This document shows, one piece after another, positions 10,737 through 20,831 of a stretch of DNA of 64,000 nt. How positions within the stretch are numbered: position 1 is the stretch's first letter; each line of letters begins with the position of its first letter. A program made the position numbers and the translations under genes. The stretch is from Perkinsus marinus ATCC 50983 (Eukaryota; Perkinsozoa; Perkinsida; Perkinsidae). The DNA lies in assembly GCF_000006405.1 (NCBI RefSeq), contig NW_003208911.1, positions 14,608 to 78,607 of the forward strand. The letters are read 5' to 3'. Below the pieces are notes generated by a model, which did no database searches, was not told the DNA's origin, and saw only the letters and a list, made by a program, of their open reading frames with translations.

Positions 10737-12441
10737 TTACACGCGAGGAGCGAATATAGGAACAATTTCCTCAACGTGCTCCTTCTTCTTAAGGACAATC
10801 TAAACACAAGGAAAGTGGCTCGGCTATACTAGCAACGAATAAAGCTACCATATTGGCCATCCACTCAATGTTCTTCATCTCTTGAATACGCAGCTTTACC
10901 CAAGCGTAGATGATACCATAGTGATACTGTTGCTCGAAAGAGTTCTCGAACATGCGTACCGACTCCACGTACAAGAGATCTTCTATAGACTTGTAGCGAC
11001 CCTGAGCCGTCTTATCGACATTCGAGTCGTGCTCATAGAACTGCTTGCACTGATCATACAGCTGAGCATACCTACAACACAAATTCCTTTTCAACGAAAT
11101 CGACCTCGCTCAACCTACTTGAGGTAGGGCTCTAAAGCAGCGCGAACAGCAGTGTCAGAGGTAGCCTTCATGAGCTTGTCAGTTCCCTCAGGATACAAGT
11201 AACTGCGACGAGGTAGAGGACATTTCAACCATTAAGGCAAATGATGACGCAACTTACCCAAAGTTAGGATAAAGGGCGTTACGCTCATCCAAGTTCTGAG
11301 CAGTGCCAAGAGGCGAATTCAAGGCGTTAAGAGTGACCATTAAAACCTACAATGAGACCAGCAATACCCAATAGCATAGCCAGTCGTCTTACTCTGTAAT
11401 CAGCTTCGGTCCTCAGGATGTGACCCATGACCTCCGCAGTATTGCTGTTCTCACTACCGTCCATGCAGAAACGGTAGAAACTCTCCATCCAGCACTTCTT
11501 CAAGAACTGATCAAATACGCAATAAAAACCATAGTAGTTCTACCAGCCATGTAAGTACATTTCTAAGGATCTCAAGGTCGGTCTCAGTGAGGACGTTATG
11601 GACCTCACCGTGTTGAACAACAGCAGTAGCGCCGCTCGGACCGCTTTGAGCACCAGAGCCCTGACCCTCAGTGTGAGTGTGAACTTGTTTGGAGTTGAGG
11701 AACTCTTCGAAGTAGCTGACAAGGGGACCGATGAACAGCAGCCTATGAATTGTATTTGTATAGCTTACGGTCCGAGAGGAGTATCAATGAAGATGGTACG
11801 GTAGAGGTCTTCATAACCGTGGGTGAAGTCCATGCCGGGGATAGTCTTCATTTCCTCAAAGTAGCCGAGGGGATCGCATCGGGCAAGAAGATCCTGAATG
11901 ATGGTATAGAGTGGTTGGGAAGGTAGTAGCTCCTCTACCTTAGGATTCTTGTTGTTTATGGTACCCTGAATGAGCATCACCACGTTGTCGATCATAGCTT
12001 CTTGACGGACATAATCCATGAACCTAGAGTCGGTAATAAGTACAACTAAGTAGAGTCTAGTTTTCTACTTAGCCATCTCGCCAACCGACTGAGCTCTGAC
12101 GTAGTCGAACTCCTCAGCGAGGCGCTCATGGCACTTGCGCAAAATCGTGGAGGCCTGCAAGTCGACAAATGAATCGAAAACAACATCAGCGTAGCTCACC
12201 TGTAGAGGACTAGGCTCATCCTGAAGGAAAGTGCCATAGTCTGTATCTTCGAGAGCTGTTCGGAGATCTGACGATATAGTAAGTGTACTTCCATCGAGTG
12301 CGGAGAGCAAATCTTACCCTCTAAATTTTCTCCATTAGCAATACGACGATAATCGTCAGCTGTGAGAAAGCCGGAACGGAGACCTCTTACGAGACCCTCT
12401 CCGAGACCATCATCGATGTTGAAGTAAACGAGATCAGCCAT
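10737..12441 (-). CDS. V-type ATPase subunit d (V0 domain, Vma6/AC39 family)
   Basis: Ten exons can be spliced in frame with GT-AG borders: 12441-12318, 12267-12200, 12154-12069, 12023-11769, 11715-11559, 11506-11393, 11346-11258, 11202-11119, 11071-10849 and 10799-10737, giving 420 residues. The product starts MADLVYFNIDDGLGEGLVRG and carries the family blocks DTDYGTFLQDEPSPL, MIDNVVMLIQGT, DPLGYFEEMKTI, ESFYRFC, YLYPEG and QQYHYGIIYAWVKL, ending in EEIVPIFAPRV like other d subunits. Family knowledge: subunit d sits on the proteolipid ring and couples the central stalk to proton pumping in acidic organelles. All nine introns are only 45-55 nt. Animal d is about 350 residues; part of the extra length here is a Gly/Ser/Gln-rich insert in exon 5. 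The upstream region is shared with the divergent PP2C gene. Confidence 0.95.
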
Positions 12442-12994
12442 GGGGAATATTGCAGTACCAGGACAACTACAAAACCAACAATCAAGTACAGTCACCAATT
12501 CTTCGCGCTGCGGTCAAAGATATTCCCCACGTTATAGATCAAAACGTGGTGGGAATCCGACAGCAGACGACACAGCGTACCGATTTGCTCAAGTTTCTCA
12601 CTCGCACGCTTAAAATAGCGCTGCAGACAAGTTCATAGAAAAACACGCAAACAATGATACCAACATGGAGTAGAGCGCGCTTAGGCCGCACTAACGACAC
12701 CATGTTGTACTATGGACATGATGACGGCTATCCTCTAGCCAATACAATGGAGATCGGAGTAGAGACCCAGCGTCAAACCTGAGGCGCTGCTCAGCGTTGG
12801 CTGAGCTCATCTTGCTATCTCGAAAAAGTCCTCATTGGAACATTGTGCAGAAGCGCGCGCCATTGTAATCGATTTTTTGTTCAGCACGTGGCAACGCCTT
12901 GAGTTCAAGGTTCGTCTCGCGAACTTCAGTGGTTACTTATTTGAGTACACTCTCTTCTTTGGAAGGTTTGTGGTGTTTTCCTACATTTTACGCA
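12442..12994. promoter_or_regulatory. Divergent intergenic region between V-ATPase d and PP2C
   Basis: About 550 bp separate two divergent starts. A gcgcgcgcc box lies at 12853-12861, about 135 bp upstream of the PP2C start. A similar box occurs upstream of WDR3 and DDX54. No TATA-like element is obvious. Regulatory meaning is inferred. Confidence 0.35.
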
Positions 12995-14743
12995 ATGGGT
13001 GGGTTACTGTCTCACCCCGTTACCGCCGTCCATCTACAACGACGTGCCAACGACAAGTTCCAATGCGGTGTCGCAACTCTACAGGGTTGGAGGATCTCTC
13101 ATGAAGATGCGCACTGCATAGACTTGGATTGGGGTTCTACTCATGAAGAAGGCTTCTTTGCTGTACTCGATGGTCATACTGGTGATGACGCTGCCGAGTT
13201 CGGATCAAAGGAGTTACCTAAGCAGCTAGACGAGTCGGCTGGAGATCCCGAGGACCGCACTGTACAAGGCGTACAGGCCGGTTTCTTAGCCACTGATCAG
13301 GCGCTGAGAGAGACTCATTCTGAGGCCGGCGCTGTTGTTGTGGCTTCCATTGTAGGACTAAGGGGATCTCTATTGTGATCGTAGTTCTATACAGTAGAAG
13401 GATCGTAGTACTGTGTAACGCAGTGTATAGATGTAAATGCTTCCTGCAGTGTAAAAGGTTTTAACAAAAGTGGAGTACAATGAATGTGTCCATCGATGAT
13501 TCACTTCCGCTTAGCTCGAAGTCGAATTTTTATAGAATTTCTCAGTCTAGAAATCTACGTTTGGCAGCTGTTTGAACATGAAATTCGAGTGTTATAATTG
13601 GGTAACTATCATAATGTTGACACTAGTCAGCTTGCCATTGGCTTTTGCCGCATACATGATTAAATTCGTATAGGGAAGCTCTTTATCGTAGACTGTGCTC
13701 AGGTGACGCCTCTTGGCAACGGAAAATACAAGGTTCGCCTCATGAACGCTGGTGATTCCCGCGCATTGGTATTCTCGGGTAAGAACGTTGACATGACTAA
13801 GTTGGAGAATGCTCAAGAGGACGTAACGAAGCAGCTATGCAATGATGATAGCACTGAGGCTAGCGGTGATAAGGGGATATTCGGTGGAGGGGACATGCTG
13901 GGCTCAAAGAAGAATCTAGCGTCTCTCACTGACGCTGACGTCGGAATTTTGCTGGCCACTAAGGACCATAAACCTGACGATCCCGAGGAAAAGGCTCGGA
14001 TTGAGGAAGCTGGTGGTTTTGTGAGCACAGACGAACCACCTCGGCTTTGTGGTGTGTTGGCCCTATCCAGAGGCCTTGGCGACTTCGCGTATAAAGACGA
14101 CGCGGATCTTCCAGCTGATAAGCAAAAGTGCATTGCTGTGCCTGATGTTAGTGAAGTTATCGTTGAAGCTGGCGACTGGGTAGTATTGGCTTGTGATGGT
14201 GTGTTTGACGTTATGTCCAACGAGGACGTCGCACGAGAAGTTATGGTACGCGCTCATGCTGGGGAGGATCTGGCTGAGGTTGCCGCTGAAATATTACAAC
14301 GTTGTCTCAACCTACTGGATTCCAAGGACAATATGACTTGTATGATTATTAGAGTCGGCACGACTGAGCGTGGTTTGGAGACTGAAGTTCCTGAAGAACA
14401 ACAAGAGGAACTCCAGCTTGGTGGCTATTCAGACCTCCATACATTGGCTCCGGGAATGGCAGAGAAGTATCAGACTTTCTTCAGGAAGGCTGGATTCAGT
14501 AAAAGTCCCGCAGCCTGCAATACGTGTTCAAAAGTGTATCGGCATATGGCGCAATGTCCGTGTAAAAACGCCGTATACTGCGGAGTGACCTGTCAGAAGA
14601 AAGGTTGGAAGGATCATAAGAAGGTTTGTAAGGCAGTGAAGGGCAACGTGAATAGTGTAACTCCCACATCTGTGAATGATTCGGCTGTTCAGAGTGGCGG
14701 TCGTAAAGGTCATAATCATAGTGGCCATATCAAGAGACGTTGA
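12995..14743 (+). CDS. PP2C-type Ser/Thr phosphatase with C-terminal MYND zinc finger
   Basis: Two exons (12995-13351 and 13703-14743) join in phase 0 to give 465 residues. PP2C motifs appear in order: RISHEDAH with metal-binding Asp38, VLDGHTGD with Asp59-Gly60, NAGDSRALV, LALSRGLGDFAYK, VLACDGVFDVMSNEDV and DSKDNMTCMI. The start MGGLLSHP fits an N-myristoylation signal of the kind known in other alveolate PP2Cs. A Cys/His-rich MYND finger follows at about residues 391-430 (CNTCSKVYRHM, then YCGVTCQKKGWKDHKKVC). Family knowledge: PP2Cs are Mg/Mn-dependent phosphatases, and MYND fingers bind proline-rich partners, so the finger may target the enzyme. An insert of about 45 residues separates two central motifs. 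The 351-nt intron is long for this region. The internal start gives the canonical PP2C N-terminus, so I prefer it to the longer frame. Confidence 0.93.
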
Positions 14744-14993
14744 GTCCAGCATGACTGCTGTCGTTTGGTGGTGAAGGGTCGCGGTAATTACTTTTATGTA
14801 GTCTCCTGTACATATTACTTTCTACCGTGTGCTCGGTGAGTTCACTCATCATCTTGGCGAGTTTTGTTGGTTAAGTTGCTTTGGTGATGATAATAGTTGT
14901 TGTAGTGAACTACCGCTTGCACAATACACTGTAGATGATTAATTTCTAGTCTTGTGTGTGAAGTTTTAATACTACTTGGGGAGAGGATTTGTG

Positions 14994-17206
14994 ATGGTTG
15001 TGGATGTATGGGCTCAGCCTGCTGATAGTGCCTTGCGGCACTTAGTACCAGAAGCCGTCAAACTCTTCGAGAGATCGCATTCCCCGATGGTCCAATGGTA
15101 GGGCTACTGAAATTGGTCACTGAGTTTTTTGTCACTGCGCCACGAAATTGCCGTCCTTAGGGGAGACACTCCTTTGACTCCTACGAGGCTGTTGGGGATG
15201 CTAGATGAGGCCGGCATCGATCAGGTGAGTTGGTTTCAATACTGGAAGAGGTCGTGGCATAGCTGCCCCATTTAGAGAATTCGGTCTCACTGAGGAATAT
15301 ATTGCTGTGCCATAGCCGCCCCATCTAGAGAATTTGGTCTGACTGAGGCATATACTGCCGTGGCATAGGCGCCCCATGGGAAGACATTTGTCGTTCTGAG
15401 GCATATCTTGGTATGGCATAGCCGCCCCATCGGAAGACATTGGTCGTTCTGAGGCATACCTTGGTATGGCATAGCTGCCCCATCGGAAGACATTGGTCGT
15501 TCTGAGGCATATCTTGGTATGGCATAGCCGCCCCATCGGAAAACGTTGGTCGTTGTGAGGCATACCTTGGTATGGCATAGCCGCCCCGTGTGAATATTCC
15601 GAACTTACTGCAGCAAACATGAAAAAGTGCGGTCATCCTTTACGCTTTGACCCGTCGACTGATGATAGTGATGTAGTCTCTTGTACTATGTTCAGTACTG
15701 ACCCTACTACTACTTATCATTATAGTAGGATATTATAGTAATACTCTATAGCGTTATCAGCTTTATAGTTCTATAGTAATACTAACTTAACGACTCCGGA
15801 GTAGTACTACTACTCTCAAATGGTTTACTTTCTAGACGAGTATGACATCAGTACTAGTACTATCCACACCACTGTTTGTATCACAGCAGCTTGAGACTAG
15901 CACTATTTTAGAACTATAAAGCACTAATAGTGGTAAGCTACTACGCTGAAGTCGATAACGGAGGGACTTCGTGATTTACTTTGGAGTCTTGTAGTATTTC
16001 AACGAGAATATCATATTGCTAACTCCATTACTATTGGTGAGATCAGCTCAAATACTTGGCGATAATGTTAACGAGTGGTCGGCTTGTCTCGGAGGGCTGT
16101 CTTGTTAGATGCTTTTATCCGCTTGGGTGAGGCCTGGGGGCATTGAAGCTGTTAGTAATAGCAGAGTGCTCAGCTTTACGAAGGCAGCATCTGATAGATT
16201 CTTCGGTACGTCCCTATCATCACGGTCGTGTGAGTAGATTCTGAGACGTTATGTGCTGATCACCAACAGAGATTTTGCGATATCGGTCGCTGCTGCGGGG
16301 ACGGTCTCATGTTGTAGGCCTCGCTGCAGTCGACTTGGACAGGCCCGTTCAAGCAGCTAGGGCTATCGAAAAGGCGGTCAAAGAGGATGGCTTCGTCGGT
16401 AGGTCGCTCCTCTTGAGGTGCATGGTACCGATTCACAGGAGTTCGTATAATGCCATGGCTTTGGGATAGACCGCCGACCCACGAGACTTACTATCCTATT
16501 TACTTGAAGTGCGTTGAACTGGGAGTTCCCTTGTGTACACAGGTAGTGACGGATACGCGGGTTCGATCCTCACATTAGACGTTTCTAATATAGTGGTCAT
16601 ACCCTGATGTCTTACTGGTTGTATCAGGTTGGTCATACAGGTCCAGCACGGCCCAGCGACACTGGTAGGCCGATACCATACATCGATAGAGTCGCTCTCC
16701 ACTTCCCCGAGGTGGGGAAGATCCCGGGTTCGAATCTCATCGGCGACATCTTTTCTTGGCAGCTACGTATTGTTTGTGGACATATTGGACATCCCTGGTT
16801 AAGCGAGATGATGTCAGTGATGTGGAAGCATGATAATATATATCTTGACACGAGCGCATACCTCCCAAAGATGTATGGCAAAGATCTGCTAGCCTATATG
16901 TGTTCTAAGTCTGGTTTCAAGAAGGTGAGTGGTTGAAGTAATTTGTCTCGAACATTCATGCTTGGTGTCCACGAGTCACAGATTGTCGCACTAATTGTAA
17001 ATCACTACAGTGACATATTTCCCTCATGTTAGGTTATGTTTGGCACCAACTTCCCTCAGCTTGATTTGAAGAAGTGCATGCAGCAGGTGCACGAGCTAGG
17101 CTTACCGTCAGAGATCAAGGATCGTTTCCTAACCACCAACGCTCAAAGGGTCTTCAATTTGCCGCAACGCAGATTGGCAGAGGACAGAGGACAGAGCAAG
17201 TTGTGA
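14994..17206 (+). CDS. Amidohydrolase-2 family protein (ACMSD-like TIM barrel)
   Basis: Eight exons splice in frame: 14994-15097, 15161-15224, 16109-16205, 16270-16398, 16439-16542, 16628-16711, 16763-16924 and 17033-17206, giving 305 residues. Blocks typical of the family are MVVDVWAQPA at the start, LLGMLDEAGIDQMLLSAW, GLAAVDLDRP, RIMPWLWDRPP, TQVGHTGPARPSDTGRPIPY, CGHIGHPWLSEMM, IYLDTSAY and VMFGTNFPQ. Family knowledge: these are metal-dependent hydrolases or decarboxylases related to aminocarboxymuconate-semialdehyde decarboxylase. The DVW start and FGTNFP in place of the usual HxH and GSD motifs suggest an unusual metal site, so the substrate is unknown. Intron 2 is 884 nt and holds the 53-bp minisatellite. 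Introns 5 and 6 carry tRNA-like sequence. Confidence 0.92.
15251..15590 (-). repeat. 53-bp minisatellite, locus 2 (about seven units, intronic)
   Basis: The core tggcatagccgcccc recurs with the first base at 15255, 15308, 15361, 15414, 15467, 15520 and 15573, an exact 53-bp period. It is the reverse complement of the unit at 4110-4300. It lies within intron 2 of the amidohydrolase gene. Because 53 is not a multiple of 3 and the unit lacks minus-strand stops, all three minus frames stay open, which explains the overlapping 68-139-codon frames. Confidence 0.95.
16543..16627 (+). other. Intron with tRNA-like B-box then A-box-like sequence
   Basis: This 85-nt intron of the amidohydrolase gene holds ggttcgatcct (16560-16570), a B-box/T-loop match, near its 5' end. 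A tatagtggtcatacc block, resembling the A-box of tRNA-Asp, lies downstream, so the two halves are in reversed order. Between them attag and ctaat can pair. Whether this is a relic or chance is open. Confidence 0.45.
16712..16762 (+). other. 51-nt intron built from a tRNA T-arm-like sequence
   Basis: The intron between exons 6 and 7 of the amidohydrolase gene contains ggttcgaatct (16727-16737), then a tcttttc run like a Pol III terminator, then the 3' splice AG. It closely resembles the 53-nt intron at 53692-53744 in the unrelated DDX54 gene. Confidence 0.6.
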
Positions 17207-17349
17207 TTATTATGTCATGTGTGTGTTCATTCGCCATTTTCAATGGCGGAGCGAAGCGTGGATTACTTTTCTCGTGATCAGCGGTGTATTCCTATGAGGG
17301 GATGGGTGGACTGATGATGTTGTAGATCTGTTCATCTAACGCAGCTCTA

Positions 17350-18954
17350 ATGTCCGGCGCCCCGGATCCCACACAGGGTCTCGGCGCCCTGTCTTCGGCG
17401 GCACAAGCAGATGTGACGTCGCCTCCCCCGTCTACTAGTGGACCCTCCTCGGCCGCTGCTATCGCTGCTGCAGCTGTGCTACTCCAGCAGCAGCAACAAC
17501 AACAACAGTCCAGCTATGCTCAAGGTGGGTTGACATCATCACCAGGTGGTAGTGGGAAGAATGGCAGTGAAGAGGATGCTAGAGCGATGGATGAGGCTTT
17601 CATGAGATGTAAGGGGCTGGGGCTCTTCTATTGCGAACTTGAGGAAACTGTTGGACTGCTGTATATGTGGATATGCTATCGCTCGATGAATGAGCCATGT
17701 GCTATTAAATATAAGCATGCACTTATTTGCAGAGTATGCGGGACTTACTACTGGGTAATGCCCAGCATAAAGAGCAGTATCGTATACATCTAAGGTTTTT
17801 GATTCGAGGGTTGCTCATAAGTAGTTTTCCGTCTTCCATTCTGGTGTCACTTTCGGGTCGCCAGTCACTCTCGATTTGGGTTGTATTAGGATTTGCATCA
17901 GTTTGGAATTCCTATATCTGGATTAGCATTGACTGTCCCGCTCGGTTGAAGGCTCTTGTCCACCATTGACATCCTCTCAGCCCTTACTGTTACACCCGTG
18001 CCTCCCGGTGACTACACTGAAGAGGAGAATATCTTTTTGGTGGATCAGATGACAAAACATCGGTAGAGGAAAGAGGGCGGCGGTATCGTGCTCGCTTCGA
18101 CTTAGTCGAATATCGTTGAATACTCCATTGATAGGGTACTCAGTCACAGTGACCCGATGGGGTTTTCAGCCCTGTTGACGACGACGCTGCTATTGCTGGC
18201 CTTTAGAAAAGAGTCGAATTTTGGTGACTTTCTTCAGTGCCCAACTGAGAGGGAAATTCGAGGGTATGGTGAGGACTCGCAACAAGATCTATCAGATGAT
18301 AGCAGCTGCGATGAACAGAAGATTTCCAAATGCTCAACCTAAAAGTGAGGCCGCCAGGGATCGAACCCGGGTGCATCTATTCATCACGCTCATCTGTGTT
18401 GAACTAATCCAGCTTGATCTCTCCACAGGTACACTTGAAATCAAACGTCGAATAACCTGTTTGGTCGAACGTGTTCGTCGTGGAGGAGGGGATAAATATC
18501 CGCCGGACCACTGGCACAATGTTCTCACTCGGGAGTACCTGAATTGGCATCCAACCTCAGTGCCGTCAAGTATTGACGGCAGCCCGGCTCGGGGGCGGAC
18601 CTCGACCAGCCGAAGGAGAAGGAGCTCCCGTACGACTCGTGGTGGGTTATGATGGGGCAGTGGCGCTCGCCCAGATGATCGATTTTGCTGGCGTTTTTAG
18701 ATTACAACTATGATTCGGAATCGACGTCTTCGGCAGAGCATGTATTGGACGGTTCCTGGGTGGACGGCAGAGGTCATGTCTCGCTCGAGAAGTTGCTCGA
18801 TAAGAAATCTGAGTTGGAGATAGCCCTGAAGCAGGCGGAATTGGTGAAGGTGAGGCTTGAGAGAGAACTGTTGGCGATGGACACGAAGGACGCCTTGGCT
18901 GGGGTGCCACCCGGTGCCACAGCTGATGACTGTGGTGACGCGGCAGCTACTTAG
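17350..18954 (+). CDS. Poly-Gln/poly-Ala protein with possible Myb/SANT- or trihelix-like domain
   Basis: The first exon encodes a Ser/Pro/Ala-rich start, an eight-Gln run and an acidic segment. Later exons encode NAQHKEQY, then DYTEEENIFLVDQMTKHR joined to a basic helix-rich block (QLRGKFEGMVRTRNKIYQMI, AMNRRFPNAQPK, LEIKRRITCLVERVRR, DHWHNVLTREYLNWHP). The last exon (about 18700-18954) encodes a coiled-coil-like KKSELEIALKQAELVKVRL stretch and stops at 18954. The central block has the spacing of aromatic and basic residues expected of a helix-turn-helix domain, but I do not recognise a specific family. An 84-nt intron at 18345-18428 carries a minus-strand tRNA-like T-arm. Exon borders in 17590-18030 are uncertain. 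Confidence 0.6.
18345..18428 (-). other. 84-nt intron with antisense tRNA-like sequence
   Basis: On the minus strand the intron carries ggttcgatcc (18358-18367) inside a T-arm whose five pairs all form (one G-U), preceded by a tagttcaacacag block resembling an A-box. The gene's splice sites lie just outside this segment. It may be a tRNA-derived insertion that became, or entered, an intron. Confidence 0.5.
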
Positions 18955-19180
18955 GTGTCACCCTCGGCTCGTTGCATTTGTTTTGAACTCTATCCTGTGG
19001 TTGAGTTGAGTCAACACGGTCGATCTCATCTTCTTTTTTGAGGTGACCACCAGATGGGTAAAATTGTCAATGGTTGTTCGTTTGGTTTTTGTTATGTTGT
19101 GAAGGGCACATGTTAAAAATTATGATCGATCACGTTTTCTTCCGGGGAATGGACGGCGTGTTTCTATTATCGCTAGGAGC

Positions 19181-20638
19181 TTGCAGAATCTGAACCTTGT
19201 GGAAGTTAGTTTTGTTTTGTCAATGTTTTCGGGACGGTGTCCGAGGACGCCATGTTATGTATGTCCTCTGACGACTCTGTGTCTTCTTGCATCTCTACCG
19301 GTGATCGGTGCTCAACAATTGTTTACGGAATCTGGCTCGAAAATATTGGAGTTATCCGACACGGAATTCCACCGATTTGTGGCAACCGGTTGCAGTAAGC
19401 TGGTTCTCTTGTACGCACATTGGTGCGGTCATTGTGTCCAGTTTTCTCCCAAATATAAGGCTCTCGCAGAGGCCCTTGGGAACGATGCCTTCGATGAGGA
19501 AGGGCAGTCGAGGTTAGCTGCTGTTGACTGCGCGGCCTATCCGGCTCTGTGTCGATCTTTGCATGTGCAGGGGTTTCCGACCTTGAAACACTTCAAGAAC
19601 GGTACTGAAGTATCAACCTATGATCTTGCGGAAGATCTTGAGGGCTTCGCTCGCGGGAGTCTTGGCCTGTCTCCTGTGGTTGCGGTTCCCACTGATCAGT
19701 CTGCCTATCAGACCAAGTCGCCTTTACCCGAAGTTGACGAGTATAACTCAGTCGTGATGATGATGCACGGTGAGAGTATCTTCTCGAGGGAAGCCGGAGT
19801 CACTGCTGCGATGAGGCTCTTTGATGGCCGGCTTGCATTTGCTAATCTCTTGGAGACTGTGGTTCCGTCAAGTGGCAGAGGAACACTTTTTAGTGAGAAA
19901 ATACGAGTATTGAGAGAAAAAATTTTGCCGGTGGTCACGGCTTCATATCCTGACCCAGCCTTTCGGCGAGTGAGTAAACGCATGCTTGACCTCATTAACA
20001 CGTCGGCTGATGTTGACGAAGGAATTTGGCGTAGGGGACTTGACTTGCTCTTCTCGAAGGATTTACGATTGTACCCGGACAAGCACTGGAAACACTGCAG
20101 GAATCTCAACTGTGGCCTTTGGCAGTTCCTGCATGGTCTGACGCTGGGTGATTTCCGTGCCGATCAAAGTGGTGGTGGATTTATGGCAACAGTTAGTGGT
20201 GGTAGAACAAACAGTGCTGTTATGGCCTGTATTAGAGCCATCGTCGCTGAGTTCTTCCAATGTGACCGCTGTCGAAAGCACTTCATTGAGGGCTATGACA
20301 AGTGTGTTGCTGGGCGGTGTGATATGGTCAACCCTGATAGGAAGCATACCGCGCTGTGGCTCTGGCGTTTTCATAATATGGTCAATGATAGGACTTCACG
20401 AGAGAAGGGCATCACAGGGAAGGACACGACGTGGCCTACTAAGGATGAATGCCCACAGTGCAGAACTGTCGGGGCTTTTGATGAAAATCAGGTGTACATT
20501 TTTCTGAGGGAATCTTACTTCGTCGGTGGCTCAGAACAGCAGGAAACTGCTGGAAACTTGCAGAGCAATTACGCTGAGGTGAGGTCCTACCGTAGACGTT
20601 CGAATGACTTACTCTATTCGGACTTGTTTGGGGAGTAA
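19181..20638 (+). CDS. QSOX-type sulfhydryl oxidase (thioredoxin + Erv domains)
   Basis: This intronless gene encodes up to 485 residues. A thioredoxin domain has the redox motif Cys82-Gly-His-Cys85 in YAHWCGHCVQF and the cis-Pro block QGFPTLKHF. The C-terminal Erv/ALR domain has Cys306 and Cys311, the FAD-proximal pair Cys361-Asp-Arg-Cys364 in FFQCDRCRKHF, the flavin-binding His398 in LWLWRFHNMVND and a final Cys424-Pro-Gln-Cys427 pair. Family knowledge: quiescin sulfhydryl oxidases use FAD and oxygen to make disulfides in secreted proteins of the ER or Golgi. A hydrophobic segment (VCPLTTLCLLASLPVIGA) acts as signal peptide or anchor; an internal Met around residue 15 would place it nearer the start and is a good alternative start. 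Only one thioredoxin domain is present, as in plant and protist QSOX. Confidence 0.93.
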   Translation: MQNLNLVEVSFVLSMFSGRCPRTPCYVCPLTTLCLLASLPVIGAQQLFTESGSKILELSDTEFHRFVATGCSKLVLLYAHWCGHCVQFSPKYKALAEALGNDAFDEEGQSRLAAVDCAAYPALCRSLHVQGFPTLKHFKNGTEVSTYDLAEDLEGFARGSLGLSPVVAVPTDQSAYQTKSPLPEVDEYNSVVMMMHGESIFSREAGVTAAMRLFDGRLAFANLLETVVPSSGRGTLFSEKIRVLREKILPVVTASYPDPAFRRVSKRMLDLINTSADVDEGIWRRGLDLLFSKDLRLYPDKHWKHCRNLNCGLWQFLHGLTLGDFRADQSGGGFMATVSGGRTNSAVMACIRAIVAEFFQCDRCRKHFIEGYDKCVAGRCDMVNPDRKHTALWLWRFHNMVNDRTSREKGITGKDTTWPTKDECPQCRTVGAFDENQVYIFLRESYFVGGSEQQETAGNLQSNYAEVRSYRRRSNDLLYSDLFGE

Positions 20639-20683
20639 TTAGCAGTATTGGAATATATCTATATGGTGATATGTGATATAAAA

Positions 20684-20831
20684 CTATATGGTTTGTTCCC
20701 CTTAGCTGGGCTCAGGAGTTTTCTCGCTAATTATAGGAGTTCTCATACGAATTCGGGTAGGAGTGTTTAGGAATAAAAAATCCCTTGAAATTGTTTGATA
20801 TTGTCATCGCCACGTGCATATTTTCCCAGAT
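20684..20831 (+). repeat. MITE-like repeat R1, copy A
   Basis: About 150 bp that shares with copies B-E the left block ccttagctgggctcagg and the right block gtgcatattttccca. The terminal repeats are degraded here. Confidence 0.65.

Noticed and set aside
15251-15590. CRISPR array
   Set aside because: The whole 53-bp unit repeats with no unique spacers, and the sequence is eukaryotic with spliceosomal introns.
15201-15636. Overlapping 68-139-codon minus-strand frames with repeated Met-Pro-Tyr/Cys-His patterns
   Set aside because: They are products of a 53-bp tandem repeat lying inside an intron; all three frames are open because the unit has no stops, not because of selection.
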